Positions 8,344 to 16,456 of a DNA stretch of 64,000 bases are shown piece after piece; the stretch's first letter is position 1, and every line of letters starts with the position of its first letter. A model generated the notes under the pieces. That model saw only the letters and a program-made list of their open reading frames with translations. It had not been told where the DNA came from and made no database searches. The stretch comes from JAENVT01 sp031370825 (lineage in GTDB: Bacteria; Actinomycetota; Acidimicrobiia; Acidimicrobiales; Ilumatobacteraceae): positions 5,695 to 69,694 of the forward strand of contig JANMRB010000108.1 in NCBI GenBank assembly GCA_031370825.1, read 5' to 3'. Position numbers and translations under genes: made by a program.

Positions 8344-9462
8344 ATGAGCCCCGCGTCGTCAGCCACATTTCTCGACCGAATCGATCGAGCTCGCACACGA
8401 ATGGACGAGGCCGGCATCGACGCGCTGCTGGTGTCCGTCGGGCGCGACCTCCCATACCTAACGGGATACGAGGCGATGCCCCTCGAACGTCTGACGATGC
8501 TGGTCGTGCCAAAAGACGGCCCGGCGACGCTCGTAGTGCCCAGGCTCGAGGCACCCCGCGTCGTCGATCGGCCCGAGGTGTTCACGTTGCTGCCATGGAA
8601 CGAGACGGAGGATCCAATAGCGGTCGTTGCCGGTCTCGTCGGTCGGCCGGGTGCCGTCGCAATCGGCGACACGATGTGGGCAAGGTTCCTCGTCGATCTG
8701 CTCGGCCACTGGCCGTCGACATCGACGAAGTATCTGCGGTCCACCTCCGTGATGAACGCGTTGCGGATGCGCAAGGACGATTCCGAGATTGCGGCACTGG
8801 CAGCGGCGGGGGCGGCGGTCGACCGGATCGCCGGCGAACTGCAGGCCGGCCGGATCGCGCTTGCCGGACGCACCGAGGCAGAAGTCAGCGCGGACATCGG
8901 CGCGCGCATCCTCGACGAGGGTCATCAACGGGTCAACTTCGCCATAGTGGGTGCCGGCGAGAATGCAGCATCACCCCACCATCACGCCAGCGATCGCGTG
9001 ATCAACGAAGGCGAGATCGTGCTCTGCGATTTCGGCGGCACGATGGACGGGTACTGCAGCGACATCACCCGCTGTGTGTTCTTGGGCGAACCCCCTGCCG
9101 AGGTGGCCGAGGCCTACGCGGTGCTGCACGAGGCACAGGCTGCTGCGGTGGTGGCCGGAACGGTTGGCACACCCTGCCAGGAAGTCGATCGCGTTGCCCG
9201 TCGGATCATCGCTGCCGCCGGGTACGGCGACTACTTCATCCATCGCACCGGTCACGGCATCGGCATGGAAGAACACGAGGACCCGTACATGGTCGAGGGC
9301 AATGCTCTGCCGCTCGAGCAGGGGCACGCCTTCAGTGTCGAGCCGGGCATCTACATGCCGGGCCGCTGGGGCATGCGCCTGGAGGACATCGTGGTCGCAA
9401 CCGACGCGGGGCCACGGGCTGTCAACGACGCCAACCACGAGCTGGTCAGCGTTTCTGCCTGA
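8344..9462 (+). CDS. M24-family Xaa-Pro aminopeptidase
   Basis: This dinuclear metallopeptidase of the pita-bread fold would remove residues before proline. The 372 aa comprise an N-terminal creatinase-like domain (1-130) and a C-terminal M24 domain. The five metal ligands are visible: two Asp in CDFGGTMDGYCSDITRC, His in HRTGHGIG, Glu in FSVEPGIY and Glu in MRLEDIVV. Start ATG 8344 has CACAAT 6 nt upstream, a variant of the leaderless -10. It lies 14 nt after lipBA but probably has its own promoter. The exact peptide or dipeptide substrate is not determinable. Confidence 0.9.
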   Translation: MSPASSATFLDRIDRARTRMDEAGIDALLVSVGRDLPYLTGYEAMPLERLTMLVVPKDGPATLVVPRLEAPRVVDRPEVFTLLPWNETEDPIAVVAGLVGRPGAVAIGDTMWARFLVDLLGHWPSTSTKYLRSTSVMNALRMRKDDSEIAALAAAGAAVDRIAGELQAGRIALAGRTEAEVSADIGARILDEGHQRVNFAIVGAGENAASPHHHASDRVINEGEIVLCDFGGTMDGYCSDITRCVFLGEPPAEVAEAYAVLHEAQAAAVVAGTVGTPCQEVDRVARRIIAAAGYGDYFIHRTGHGIGMEEHEDPYMVEGNALPLEQGHAFSVEPGIYMPGRWGMRLEDIVVATDAGPRAVNDANHELVSVSA

Positions 9463-9479
9463 ACCGCCTACGTGGCGGT
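9463..9479. other. Small hairpin between convergent genes
   Basis: ACCGCC-TACGT-GGCGGT forms a perfect 6-bp hairpin between the M24 peptidase stop and the lipoprotein gene stop. There is no T-tract on either strand, so a terminator role is possible but unproven. Confidence 0.3.
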
Positions 9480-10100
9480 CGTTGCAAACAGTGATTCGTC
9501 GACGGTCGGTGAGTACTGAGTGAGGTTGATTGCCACCGCACCGTCGTCGAGCCGGGCAAGGGGACCACTGGTGAGGGCACAGAAGACGGACGTTCCTCCG
9601 GACAGGGGAACATCGACGCACATGGCTGCCAAGCCGGCGATCTGGTCGGTGTGGGAGATCGGCGGACCGATCCGCGCTGCGGCGCTGCGTCTCAGGCGTT
9701 TGGCGGCGTCGGCGGCGTAGAAGTCGGGTGTGATCTGGGTGTCGCTGATTCGTGCCGGATCGATGCTCGACGAGCACGGGTCGGTCGTATCGAGGATGCA
9801 CGTTTGCGAGGAGCCGGCCGCGCTGAGGAACCGGACGTCGCCAACGGTCACCGATCGGCGCGAATCGGCAACCGTGACGCTGGCCGGCCGCGTCGTGTCA
9901 CCGAACTTCGTGAGGACGGTGTACTCCGCGGTGTACGGCCCCTCGTTGACGGCGTCGAGTTGAGCGAGCACCTGGTCGATCGACGGGTCACCGCTTCTCG
10001 ATCCCGGCGGGAACGGCTCGGTCGCGAACGACGGGCGCTGGCCCGTGAAGCAGCCGCTGAGCAGCAGGATCACGGCGACGAGTGCCGGGCGATGTCGCAT
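9468..10100 (-). CDS. Lipoprotein of unknown function behind a structured leader
   Basis: This encodes 210 aa from the ATG at 10100; a TTG at 10118 in frame is an alternative. The lipoprotein signal has the lipobox LLSGC (about residue 17). The mature part of about 190 residues looks like a beta-rich secreted domain (YTAEYTVLTKFG, PASVTVADSRRSVTVGDVRF), with a Cys pair in SQTCILDTTDPCSS and two later cysteines. It resembles small lipid- or ligand-binding lipoproteins only in outline; no family is recognised. It is set apart by a leader of roughly 235 nt containing a terminator and a competing pairing, so expression is probably conditional. Confidence 0.75.
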   Translation of the reverse strand: MRHRPALVAVILLLSGCFTGQRPSFATEPFPPGSRSGDPSIDQVLAQLDAVNEGPYTAEYTVLTKFGDTTRPASVTVADSRRSVTVGDVRFLSAAGSSQTCILDTTDPCSSSIDPARISDTQITPDFYAADAAKRLRRSAAARIGPPISHTDQIAGLAAMCVDVPLSGGTSVFCALTSGPLARLDDGAVAINLTQYSPTVDESLFATTAT

Positions 10101-10147
10101 CACCCGACTGCACGACAACGATGTGGTGAAGCGATGTGCGCGCCAGG

Positions 10148-10193
10148 AAAACGACGAACCCTCATGACCGGGACGGTGGCCATGAGGGTTCGT
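10148..10193 (-). terminator. Intrinsic terminator inside the leader
   Basis: A perfect 13-bp stem, ACGAACCCUCAUG with CAUGAGGGUUCGU, closes a 14-nt loop. On the minus strand it is followed by CGTTTTCC; on the plus strand only ATTT follows, so minus is favoured. It ends about 50 nt before the lipoprotein start codon. Confidence 0.6.
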
Positions 10194-10337
10194 ATTTGGA
10201 GCTCTCCGGCGGCGCTGGCTTCACGCGGCGGGCGGTGGCTTCATCGAATCGCGGGACGGGTGCTCCTCGATGAAGTGGGACCGGCGCCAGCCGGAGAGAC
10301 TTCCTGTCGTGGACGAACCCTCGCGAGCCGTCCACTG
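10150..10337 (-). ncRNA. Structured leader RNA, candidate attenuator or riboswitch
   Basis: Read on the minus strand, the non-coding stretch before the lipoprotein gene is packed with helices: hairpin 1 (10335-10329 with 10315-10309, 7 bp); a long helix of 14 bp with one bulge (10298-10284 with 10215-10202) enclosing a 9-bp hairpin (10275-10267 with 10247-10239); and a perfect 13-bp hairpin (10193-10181 with 10166-10154) followed by CGTTTTCC. GAGGGUUCGU at 10322-10313 is a perfect 10-nt complement of the first arm of the last hairpin. That is classic antiterminator/terminator geometry. No known riboswitch family is recognised. A stand-alone small RNA is the alternative. Confidence 0.6.
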
Positions 10338-10343
10338 AGTTCA

Positions 10344-10371
10344 ATTGTACAGAACTGACACGATCCGGAAA
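10344..10371 (-). promoter_or_regulatory. Putative promoter of the structured leader
   Basis: TACAAT (10349-10344) resembles a -10 box; TTTCCG (10371-10366) lies 16 nt upstream as a weak -35. Transcription would start near 10337, just before the first hairpin at 10335. Confidence 0.4.
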
Positions 10372-10441
10372 CCAAAAGGTTTTGCAATTGGAAAGAATCT
10401 TGGCCACCAGCGTGTCCGGTTTGTTGACCGGCCTGGTTCGT

Positions 10442-10447
10442 TAGCCT
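10442..10447 (+). promoter_or_regulatory. -10 box TAGCCT, leaderless
   Basis: TAGCCT ends 7 nt before the GTG at 10455, consistent with a transcript starting at the start codon. Confidence 0.45.
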
Positions 10448-10454
10448 GCCCGGC

Positions 10455-11306
10455 GTGATCCGCCTCGATGCCGCCTCCGCGCTGCTGCAGTGGGCAGTCG
10501 GTGGGCTGGCATTTCTGTGGTTCACGACTCGGCGTCGCGAGGTCGGTCTGGGCTACGGATGGCTGTTGCGCAGCATCTATCTGCTGATGGCAGCCGCAGC
10601 AGTCGTTTTGGGGCTGCGCTTCGGCGTGGTGTGGGTCCGCGAGATCAGTGCAGTTGGTGTCGCCGCTGCCGCACTTTTCGCCTTGATCGTGTCGATCTAC
10701 CACCGTCGCGCTGGCGTCTCCGGACAGTCCGACGAGCACGACCGCCGCTCTCAGCGGGTGGCCGAGATGACCGGCATCGAGCGCCAGTCCAAACGCCCGC
10801 TCGCCGGCCGCGAGTTTCCGCCCGCTGTCGATCTGCTGGCACCGATCGTCGGCATCGTCGGTCTGATCGCCGCCGCCATCGATGCCGGTGGCAGCGTGGC
10901 CGTGTCACTACTCAGAACGTTCGCCGGCGCGGCCTTCCTCGGCTCGGTCACCGACGCCATGCTCTTGGGCCATTGGTACCTCGTGCAACCCGGCCTGCCG
11001 CGACGGCACCTCAACGAGCTGGTGAGAGCGGTGGGTTGGGTCTGGCCGGTGGAGGTCGGCGCCCTGCTCTTGCCGACTGGGATGATCTCGGTGTGGACCG
11101 GGGCAGTCGATGATGGGTGGAACGGAACGCTCGGGTGGTTCTGGGGGGCCTGCGCGGTGGCGACGATCGTGCTGGTGTTCGTCACCAAGGCTGCATTGCG
11201 TGAGCGGTACTACTCGGCAGTGATGGCGGCGACCGGCCTGCTGTATCTGGCCATCCTGACGGCCTTCGGGACCGACCTCGTCGCCCGTGCAGTCCTGGCA
11301 AGTTGA
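10455..11306 (+). CDS. Polytopic membrane protein, unknown
   Basis: This encodes 283 aa with about eight predicted membrane helices separated by short charged loops; the largest loop (about residues 78-115, HRRAGVSGQSDEHDRR onward) is hydrophilic and likely cytoplasmic. Internal His and Trp residues (LLGHWYLVQPGLPRRH) might bind a cofactor, but that is a guess. GTG 10455 is supported by a TAGCCT box 7 nt upstream. No family recognised. It is divergent from the structured-leader lipoprotein and lies 45 nt before ku. Confidence 0.75.
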   Translation: MIRLDAASALLQWAVGGLAFLWFTTRRREVGLGYGWLLRSIYLLMAAAAVVLGLRFGVVWVREISAVGVAAAALFALIVSIYHRRAGVSGQSDEHDRRSQRVAEMTGIERQSKRPLAGREFPPAVDLLAPIVGIVGLIAAAIDAGGSVAVSLLRTFAGAAFLGSVTDAMLLGHWYLVQPGLPRRHLNELVRAVGWVWPVEVGALLLPTGMISVWTGAVDDGWNGTLGWFWGACAVATIVLVFVTKAALRERYYSAVMAATGLLYLAILTAFGTDLVARAVLAS

Positions 11307-11351
11307 CGCCAGGCCTGGTCAAACGTCGAATTTCAGGGCAGACTTGTGGGT

Positions 11352-12224
11352 ATGCCGAGACCAGTGTGGAGTGGGACGATCAGTTTCGGGCTTGTAGCCA
11401 TCCCCATCAAGATGTTCCATGCCGTGAGCAAGAAGAGCGTGTCGTTCAACCAGCTCGACGAGCGCACGATGAGTCGCATCCGTCTGAAGACGGTGTCGGC
11501 CGACACCGGCGAGGATGTTCCCGACGAGAACATCGTCAAGGGATACGAGATCAGCAAGGGGCAGTACGTCATCGTCGACCCTGATGAGCTCGAGCCGTTC
11601 ATTCCTTCGGCGACACGAAGCATCGACCTGGAGGAGTTCGTCGATCTGGAGGAGATCGACCCGGTGTACTTCGACTCGCCGTACATCCTCGCCCCCGACA
11701 AGACCCCGAAGCCGTACGCCTTGTTGGCGCAGGCCATGGAGTCAGCCGGCAAGGTCGCCATCGGTCGGTTCGTGATGCGCAACAAGCAGTACGTCGCAGC
11801 CGTCCGGGCATCGGAAGGCACGCTGTTGATGAGCACCATGGTGTTTGCCGACGAGGTCGTCCCTGTCGAGTCGATCGATGAGTTGGGCGTTCTCGATTCG
11901 ATCGAAGTCAGCGCCAAGGAAGTGAAGATGGCAGAGGCGTTGGTGGCATCGTTGTCGAGCGAGTTCGATCCGTCGAAGTACCGCGACGGATACCGCGAAC
12001 AGGTCCTCGATCTCATCGAACGCAAAGCAGCGGGAGAGCTGTTCGAAACGCCGGCGCCTGCTGCGGCTGCGCCACAGGTCGTCGACCTCATGGCAGCGCT
12101 GGAGGCCAGCGTCAAGGCGGCGAAGGCTGCCCGTGGCCGGCACCCGGCAGGTGGGCCCGACCTCGAAGTCGTCGGATCGGCAAAGGCCCCGGCCAAGCCG
12201 AGGCGAGTCCGCAAGTCCGCCTGA
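11352..12224 (+). CDS. ku: Ku, DNA end-binding protein of NHEJ
   Basis: Bacterial Ku homodimers thread onto double-strand break ends and recruit LigD. The 290 aa start with the typical MPRPVWSGTISFGLVAIPIK and continue through the beta-barrel (VKGYEISKGQYVIVDPDEL) to the C-terminal helical extension. The last 50 residues are Ala/Lys/Arg-rich, like the basic tails that help DNA binding in other actinobacteria. A GTG at 11346 is an alternative start; CAGACT 7 nt before 11352 favours the ATG. The LigD polymerase-domain gene follows after 8 nt. Confidence 0.95.
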   Translation: MPRPVWSGTISFGLVAIPIKMFHAVSKKSVSFNQLDERTMSRIRLKTVSADTGEDVPDENIVKGYEISKGQYVIVDPDELEPFIPSATRSIDLEEFVDLEEIDPVYFDSPYILAPDKTPKPYALLAQAMESAGKVAIGRFVMRNKQYVAAVRASEGTLLMSTMVFADEVVPVESIDELGVLDSIEVSAKEVKMAEALVASLSSEFDPSKYRDGYREQVLDLIERKAAGELFETPAPAAAAPQVVDLMAALEASVKAAKAARGRHPAGGPDLEVVGSAKAPAKPRRVRKSA

Positions 12225-12232
12225 GTCGCGAC

Positions 12233-13132
12233 ATGAGCGGTGGGACTGTGGTCAAGGTCGGCGAACGCGAGATATCGCTGTCCAACCTCGACAAGGTGCT
12301 CTACCCCGAAACCGGCACGACCAAGGGCGAGGCCATCGAGTACTACGCCCGCATCGCGCCGGTGATGGTTCCTCACCTTGCCGGCCGTTGCATAACGTTG
12401 AAGCGGTTCCCCAACGGGGTTCAAACGGCGGGCTTCTTCGAGAAGCGCTGCCCGAAGCACCGGCCCTCGTGGATCCCGACTGCTCCCGGACCGGGCGACA
12501 GCGGCGGTGACATCGGGTACTGCCGGTTCGACGAGCCCGCGGCTTTGGTGTGGGCCGCCAACATGGCGGCACTCGAGCTCCACGTCCCCATGGCCCACTC
12601 GGACGATCTCGACACACCGCTGGCCATGGTCTTCGACTTCGATCCCGGCGCGCCCGCGGCGATGAAGGAATGCTGCGAGATCGCCGTGTGGGTCCGCGAA
12701 GTTCTGGCCGCCGTCGGACTCGAGGGCTGGTGCAAGACGTCGGGTTCCAAGGGGTTGCAGATGTACGTCCCGCTCAACACCCCGTGCACCCACGAGGCCG
12801 CCGCTGATTTCGCCCTCGCCGTCGGACAGGTCCTGGAACGCCAGCATCGGGACCGGGTCACGACGGTGATGGCTAAGGTCCAGCGCCCTGGAAAGATCTT
12901 CGTCGACTGGAGCCAGAACGCCCGGTTCAAGACGACCATCGGGGTCTACTCGATGCGCGCCAGACCGGAGCCGACGGTATCGACCCCGGTCACGTGGGCC
13001 GAGGTCGAGTCGGGAGCAGCGGGTGACGCGTCGCTGAAGTTCACCTTCCGCGACGTGTTGGACCGGGTGGACCGCGACGGTGATCTGTTCGAGCCGGTGC
13101 TGACAACCGAGCAGTCCCTGCCGGCTCGTTGA
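12233..13132 (+). CDS. ligD: LigD-type polymerase domain (NHEJ primase/polymerase)
   Basis: This 299-aa protein matches the stand-alone PolDom (AEP primase-like) of LigD, which fills gaps and adds ribonucleotides at breaks. Visible features are ISLSNLDKVLYPE at the N-terminus, the catalytic acidic motif DFDPG, the TSGSKGLQMYVPL nucleotide-binding loop and IFVDWSQNARFKTT. No ligase or phosphoesterase domain is fused and none is in the window, so an ATP-dependent ligase must be encoded elsewhere. It sits 8 nt after ku, a clear two-gene NHEJ operon. Confidence 0.92.
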   Translation: MSGGTVVKVGEREISLSNLDKVLYPETGTTKGEAIEYYARIAPVMVPHLAGRCITLKRFPNGVQTAGFFEKRCPKHRPSWIPTAPGPGDSGGDIGYCRFDEPAALVWAANMAALELHVPMAHSDDLDTPLAMVFDFDPGAPAAMKECCEIAVWVREVLAAVGLEGWCKTSGSKGLQMYVPLNTPCTHEAAADFALAVGQVLERQHRDRVTTVMAKVQRPGKIFVDWSQNARFKTTIGVYSMRARPEPTVSTPVTWAEVESGAAGDASLKFTFRDVLDRVDRDGDLFEPVLTTEQSLPAR

Positions 13133-13142
13133 GCCGACTCGG

Positions 13143-13148
13143 TAGGGT
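13143..13148 (+). promoter_or_regulatory. -10 box TAGGGT, leaderless
   Basis: TAGGGT ends 7 nt before the GTG at 13156 and decides that start over the TTG at 13129. Confidence 0.45.
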
Positions 13149-13155
13149 CGGGCAT

Positions 13156-13566
13156 GTGACACCGCGACTGACCACGCTGCTGCTGTGCGATTTCGCCCAG
13201 GTCCGCGAGGGGCTGCTGTTCGTCAGCTCGGGTGGTGTCAGCCGTGTGGTGCAGAGCACCTATCCCGCCAACCCGCGACTCCACCTGGCGATGGTCGTTC
13301 ACCTCCCCGCCGCCTCGCTCGGGCAATCGCACCAGGTACATGTTCGACTCAAGTATCCCGACACCGCAGAAGTGATCGCCAACGCCGAAGTCTCGATCCA
13401 GCTGAATGCAGTCTCGGGCGCCTTTGCGGGTGAAGGGATCAACGTGCCACAGGTGATCGACCTGGTCGCGATCCAGTTCCCGCGTCCCGGCCAGGTCGAT
13501 GTCCAGGTGTCGATCGGCGAGCAGCCCGTCGGGGATCTCTCGTTCTGGCTCCTGCCCGCCGTCTAG
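13156..13566 (+). CDS. DUF6941-like protein
   Basis: This encodes 136 aa with the layout of the DUF6941 family: TPRLTTLLLCDFAQVREGLLFVSSGG at the start, then a beta-sandwich-like stretch with VHVRLKYPD and a central VIDLVAIQFP. It has no signal peptide or membrane segment. Function unknown. GTG 13156 is chosen because of the TAGGGT box. Its 3' end overlaps the convergent MFS gene by 4 nt. Confidence 0.7.
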   Translation: MTPRLTTLLLCDFAQVREGLLFVSSGGVSRVVQSTYPANPRLHLAMVVHLPAASLGQSHQVHVRLKYPDTAEVIANAEVSIQLNAVSGAFAGEGINVPQVIDLVAIQFPRPGQVDVQVSIGEQPVGDLSFWLLPAV

Positions 13567-14924
13567 AGATAGTTGCGCGCGGCGATGCGTCCGGCGCAGA
13601 TCACTCCGAGGCAACCGAGTGCGATTGCCAGACAGAAGTTGATGCCGAGCGCACCCGACAACGACAGGCTGGTGCGCTCCGAGATCGCCACCATCGCCCC
13701 ACCGATACCGCCCATCGTCGAAAAGCCAATTGCGTCCGCCAGGTTGACCTGACTGCTGACCAGGCCCTCCGCGCCTTCGTCGGCGTACGACATGGCCACC
13801 ACGGTTGTCGGGTTGAACAGCAGACCCATGCCGAACCCTCCGATGGCCCAGCCGACGAACGTTGCCCAGAGCGGCCACCCGGCAGCGACGATCGGAACAC
13901 TGGCGGCCAAGCCGAGGGTCAGTGTGGCGAACCCCCACCGCACAGTGCGGCGGGGGTCGAGGTCCGGATGGTGGGCGACGGACCATTGGCCGCTCGTCCA
14001 ACTGAGTGACGCGCCGATGATGACAAAGCCCTGCATCGTTGGCGAAGCACCATGGATCCGATCGGCCGCGAGCGGGATGAAGCTGTCGGCACCGAGGAAG
14101 GCAGCAGTGGCGAGGATCCGGCACAACACCACGGCAGGCAGGCCACGAGCAACTCGCTGCAAACCAGCCGGCAGAAGGCGACGCAAGCTCGGCAGGCCGA
14201 TTGCCAACCCGGCGATCGCACCCCCGACGGCCGCAATCGGATTGCGGAACTGCAGCGAGGTCACGAACGCCCCGATCCCGGCCGCGGCGAGGATCGCATC
14301 CCTGATGCGCGCATGTCGCACGACTCCACCGCCGCTTGCCGCATACGCCCGCATCGGTCGGACGGTGATGTACGCGACGACCGGGATCAGGGGCAGCAAC
14401 AACCAGAAGACCCATCTCCAGCCGAGGCCGTCGGTGATCGTCCCGGCAATGGCTGGTGCGATCAGGCTCGGCAGCACCCAACCCGCCGAGAGGTAGGCGT
14501 ACATGCTCGACTGGCGGTCCGCGGGGAACGCACGCTTCACGAGTACGTAGGCGATCGGCGCCAGGCCCCCGGTGCCGGCGCCCTGCATCGTCCTGCCCAC
14601 AACGACAACGGCCATCGTCGGCGCGGTGGCGGCGACGATCAGCCCACCGGCAAAGACCGCCAGGCTGGCCAGGTACGGTCTGGCGGGCCCGTATCGATCC
14701 GTCAACTCGCCCGTGACGACCAGGGCAACGAGGTTGGCCAGCGTGTAGCAGGCCAACGCGACGCCATAGAGCGAATCACCATGTAGCTGATCGGCGATGG
14801 TCGGCAGGCTCGTCAGAACTGCGGTGATCTCGAAGGCGACCATCATCACACCGAGCACCAGCCCGATGGCCAAGAGGCGTTGCTGGCGATCGAGACGGGT
14901 CGCCTCCGGCTTGCCTGCTGTCAC
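13563..14924 (-). CDS. MFS drug/solute transporter
   Basis: This major facilitator has 453 aa and about 12-14 membrane helices. Motif A appears as GELTDRYGPARPYLAS between helices 2 and 3, and GRTMQGAGTGGLAPIAYVLV matches the helix 4 region of DHA2-like exporters. I chose GTG 14924, whose GTGA overlaps the stop of the upstream amidase gene; an ATG at 14954 in frame would overlap it by 34 nt. Coupling to the amidase suggests that one substrate is both transported and hydrolysed. The substrate is unknown. Confidence 0.88.
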   Translation of the reverse strand: MTAGKPEATRLDRQQRLLAIGLVLGVMMVAFEITAVLTSLPTIADQLHGDSLYGVALACYTLANLVALVVTGELTDRYGPARPYLASLAVFAGGLIVAATAPTMAVVVVGRTMQGAGTGGLAPIAYVLVKRAFPADRQSSMYAYLSAGWVLPSLIAPAIAGTITDGLGWRWVFWLLLPLIPVVAYITVRPMRAYAASGGGVVRHARIRDAILAAAGIGAFVTSLQFRNPIAAVGGAIAGLAIGLPSLRRLLPAGLQRVARGLPAVVLCRILATAAFLGADSFIPLAADRIHGASPTMQGFVIIGASLSWTSGQWSVAHHPDLDPRRTVRWGFATLTLGLAASVPIVAAGWPLWATFVGWAIGGFGMGLLFNPTTVVAMSYADEGAEGLVSSQVNLADAIGFSTMGGIGGAMVAISERTSLSLSGALGINFCLAIALGCLGVICAGRIAARNYL

Positions 14925-16330
14925 CGTGGCGAACCCGGCGCAACCAATGGCCACGGCCGGGCGCGCTCGACCGACAGGGCCAGGTCGAGCAGCAACTCTT
15001 CGCTGTAGTGACGGCCGACCACTTGCAAGCCGATCGGCAGACCGTCGAGCGTGCCTGCCGGTATCGAGATCGCCGGGTTGCCGTGCAGGTTGGCGGGGAA
15101 GGTCAGCCGGCCGTTGTTCTTGGCTCCCGCTTCGATGCCGCCGAACACCGACGGCAACGGTCCGTCGGCATTGAACGCGACGTCCGGGTTCGATGCCGTG
15201 ATCACGAAATCGACTCCATCGGCAGGATCGAAGATGCGTGCCATCGCCTCGTTGAGCTCGACACGACGTCGCTCAATCTTGGCTCTGGCCTCTGCGTTGT
15301 ACAGCCCCTTGGTCGACTCCAGGCCGTAGCGCATCTCGGGTGTCAGTTGGTCGGCGCAACCGGGCCACAGCTCGCCGAGTTGGGCTTCGACAGCGATCAT
15401 TCCGCTGATCGACCAGGCCGCGCCCATGTTGGGAAGCTTGGTGTCGACGTCCTCGATCCGCTTGAGCCCGTTGTCGGCGATCAACCCGGTCGCAGACTCC
15501 TCGAGCAGCTCCCACATGATCGGCGAGACGGTGGCATTTCCCCACATCGGAGCCAGGACCACGCGCGACCCGCGAAGGGCATCGAGGTGGTTGCCGAGAC
15601 CCGCTTCCCATCCCTCGACCCGTGGCAGGCTCAGCGGGTCCCGGGCCTCGTAGCCGTTGCACACGTCGAACCAGCGGGCCGTATCGCGCACCGACCGGGA
15701 GAGACAGCCGATCGTGACGGTGAGATTTCCATAGTCCGCACGCGGTCCGCGTGGAATTCGGCCGATCGTCGCCTTGAGGCCGACGAGACCTGTGAAACCG
15801 GCAGGGATGCGAATCGACCCGCCGCCATCGCCCCCGGTGGCGACCGTTACGAGGCCGCCCGACACGGCGGCGGCGGTGCCGCCCGAGCTCCCGCCCGGGG
15901 TGCGGCCGTGCTGCCACGGGCTGTGGGTGGTTCCGTGCAGGAGGGTGCGGGTGACGTTGACCCCGCCGAACTCACTCGCAGTGGTTTGGCCGGCGAGAAT
16001 CGCTCCGCCCGTGTCGCGCATTCGCTGCACCATCACGCTCGTGTAGGTGGCTACCTGATGGGCCAGCGGCACAGATGCGTGGGTGTCCGGCCAACCAACG
16101 ACCTGGTCGAGCTCTTTGACGCCGATGGGGACACCGCCGAACGGTTTGCTGACGTCTGCCTCGGCCGCCGCCTGTTCTGCCTGCTCACGGGGTGTGTAAC
16201 AGAACGCGTTGAGGGTGCTCGAATCGATCGCGTCGTACGTTGCCCGGAGCTCTTCGACGGGCGAGCGTCGATGACTGCGATATTCCTCGACCAGCGAGCA
16301 AACGTCGCCCTGCCACGGTGTTTCCCCCAT
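14921..16330 (-). CDS. Amidase signature-family hydrolase
   Basis: This is a 469-aa amidase with the Ser-cisSer-Lys triad: Lys in PIGVKELDQ, cis-Ser in TPGGSSGGTAAAV and nucleophile Ser in GGDGGGSIRIPAG. The family includes GatA and many amide, nitrile-pathway and carbamate hydrolases. Absence of GatB/GatC neighbours argues against GatA. Start ATG 16330 is set by the TACAGT box 6 nt upstream; the open frame extends 12 codons further. It forms an operon with the MFS gene downstream through a 4-nt overlap. Confidence 0.9.
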   Translation of the reverse strand: MGETPWQGDVCSLVEEYRSHRRSPVEELRATYDAIDSSTLNAFCYTPREQAEQAAAEADVSKPFGGVPIGVKELDQVVGWPDTHASVPLAHQVATYTSVMVQRMRDTGGAILAGQTTASEFGGVNVTRTLLHGTTHSPWQHGRTPGGSSGGTAAAVSGGLVTVATGGDGGGSIRIPAGFTGLVGLKATIGRIPRGPRADYGNLTVTIGCLSRSVRDTARWFDVCNGYEARDPLSLPRVEGWEAGLGNHLDALRGSRVVLAPMWGNATVSPIMWELLEESATGLIADNGLKRIEDVDTKLPNMGAAWSISGMIAVEAQLGELWPGCADQLTPEMRYGLESTKGLYNAEARAKIERRRVELNEAMARIFDPADGVDFVITASNPDVAFNADGPLPSVFGGIEAGAKNNGRLTFPANLHGNPAISIPAGTLDGLPIGLQVVGRHYSEELLLDLALSVERARPWPLVAPGSPR

Positions 16331-16336
16331 GTGCGC

Positions 16337-16342
16337 ACTGTA
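16337..16342 (-). promoter_or_regulatory. -10 box TACAGT of the amidase-MFS operon
   Basis: TACAGT ends 6 nt before the ATG at 16330, consistent with a leaderless transcript. Confidence 0.45.
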
Positions 16343-16456
16343 CAGCCGGGTCACTCGGCGGGACATTTCGAGGGCGTGATGGCAGGACGGAATCCATTGG
16401 TCCTACTACCTATGTCCCGTTGTGCCTCGCGCCCCTGAGTCAGCACACTGACCAGT

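Noticed and set aside
9463..9479. A true intrinsic terminator between the M24 peptidase and lipoprotein genes
   Set aside because: A hairpin is present but no T-tract follows on either strand, so I list it only as a hairpin.
10162..10407. An 81-codon minus-strand frame over the structured leader
   Set aside because: Its sequence coincides with the stems of the leader RNA, has no ribosome site and no protein-like pattern.
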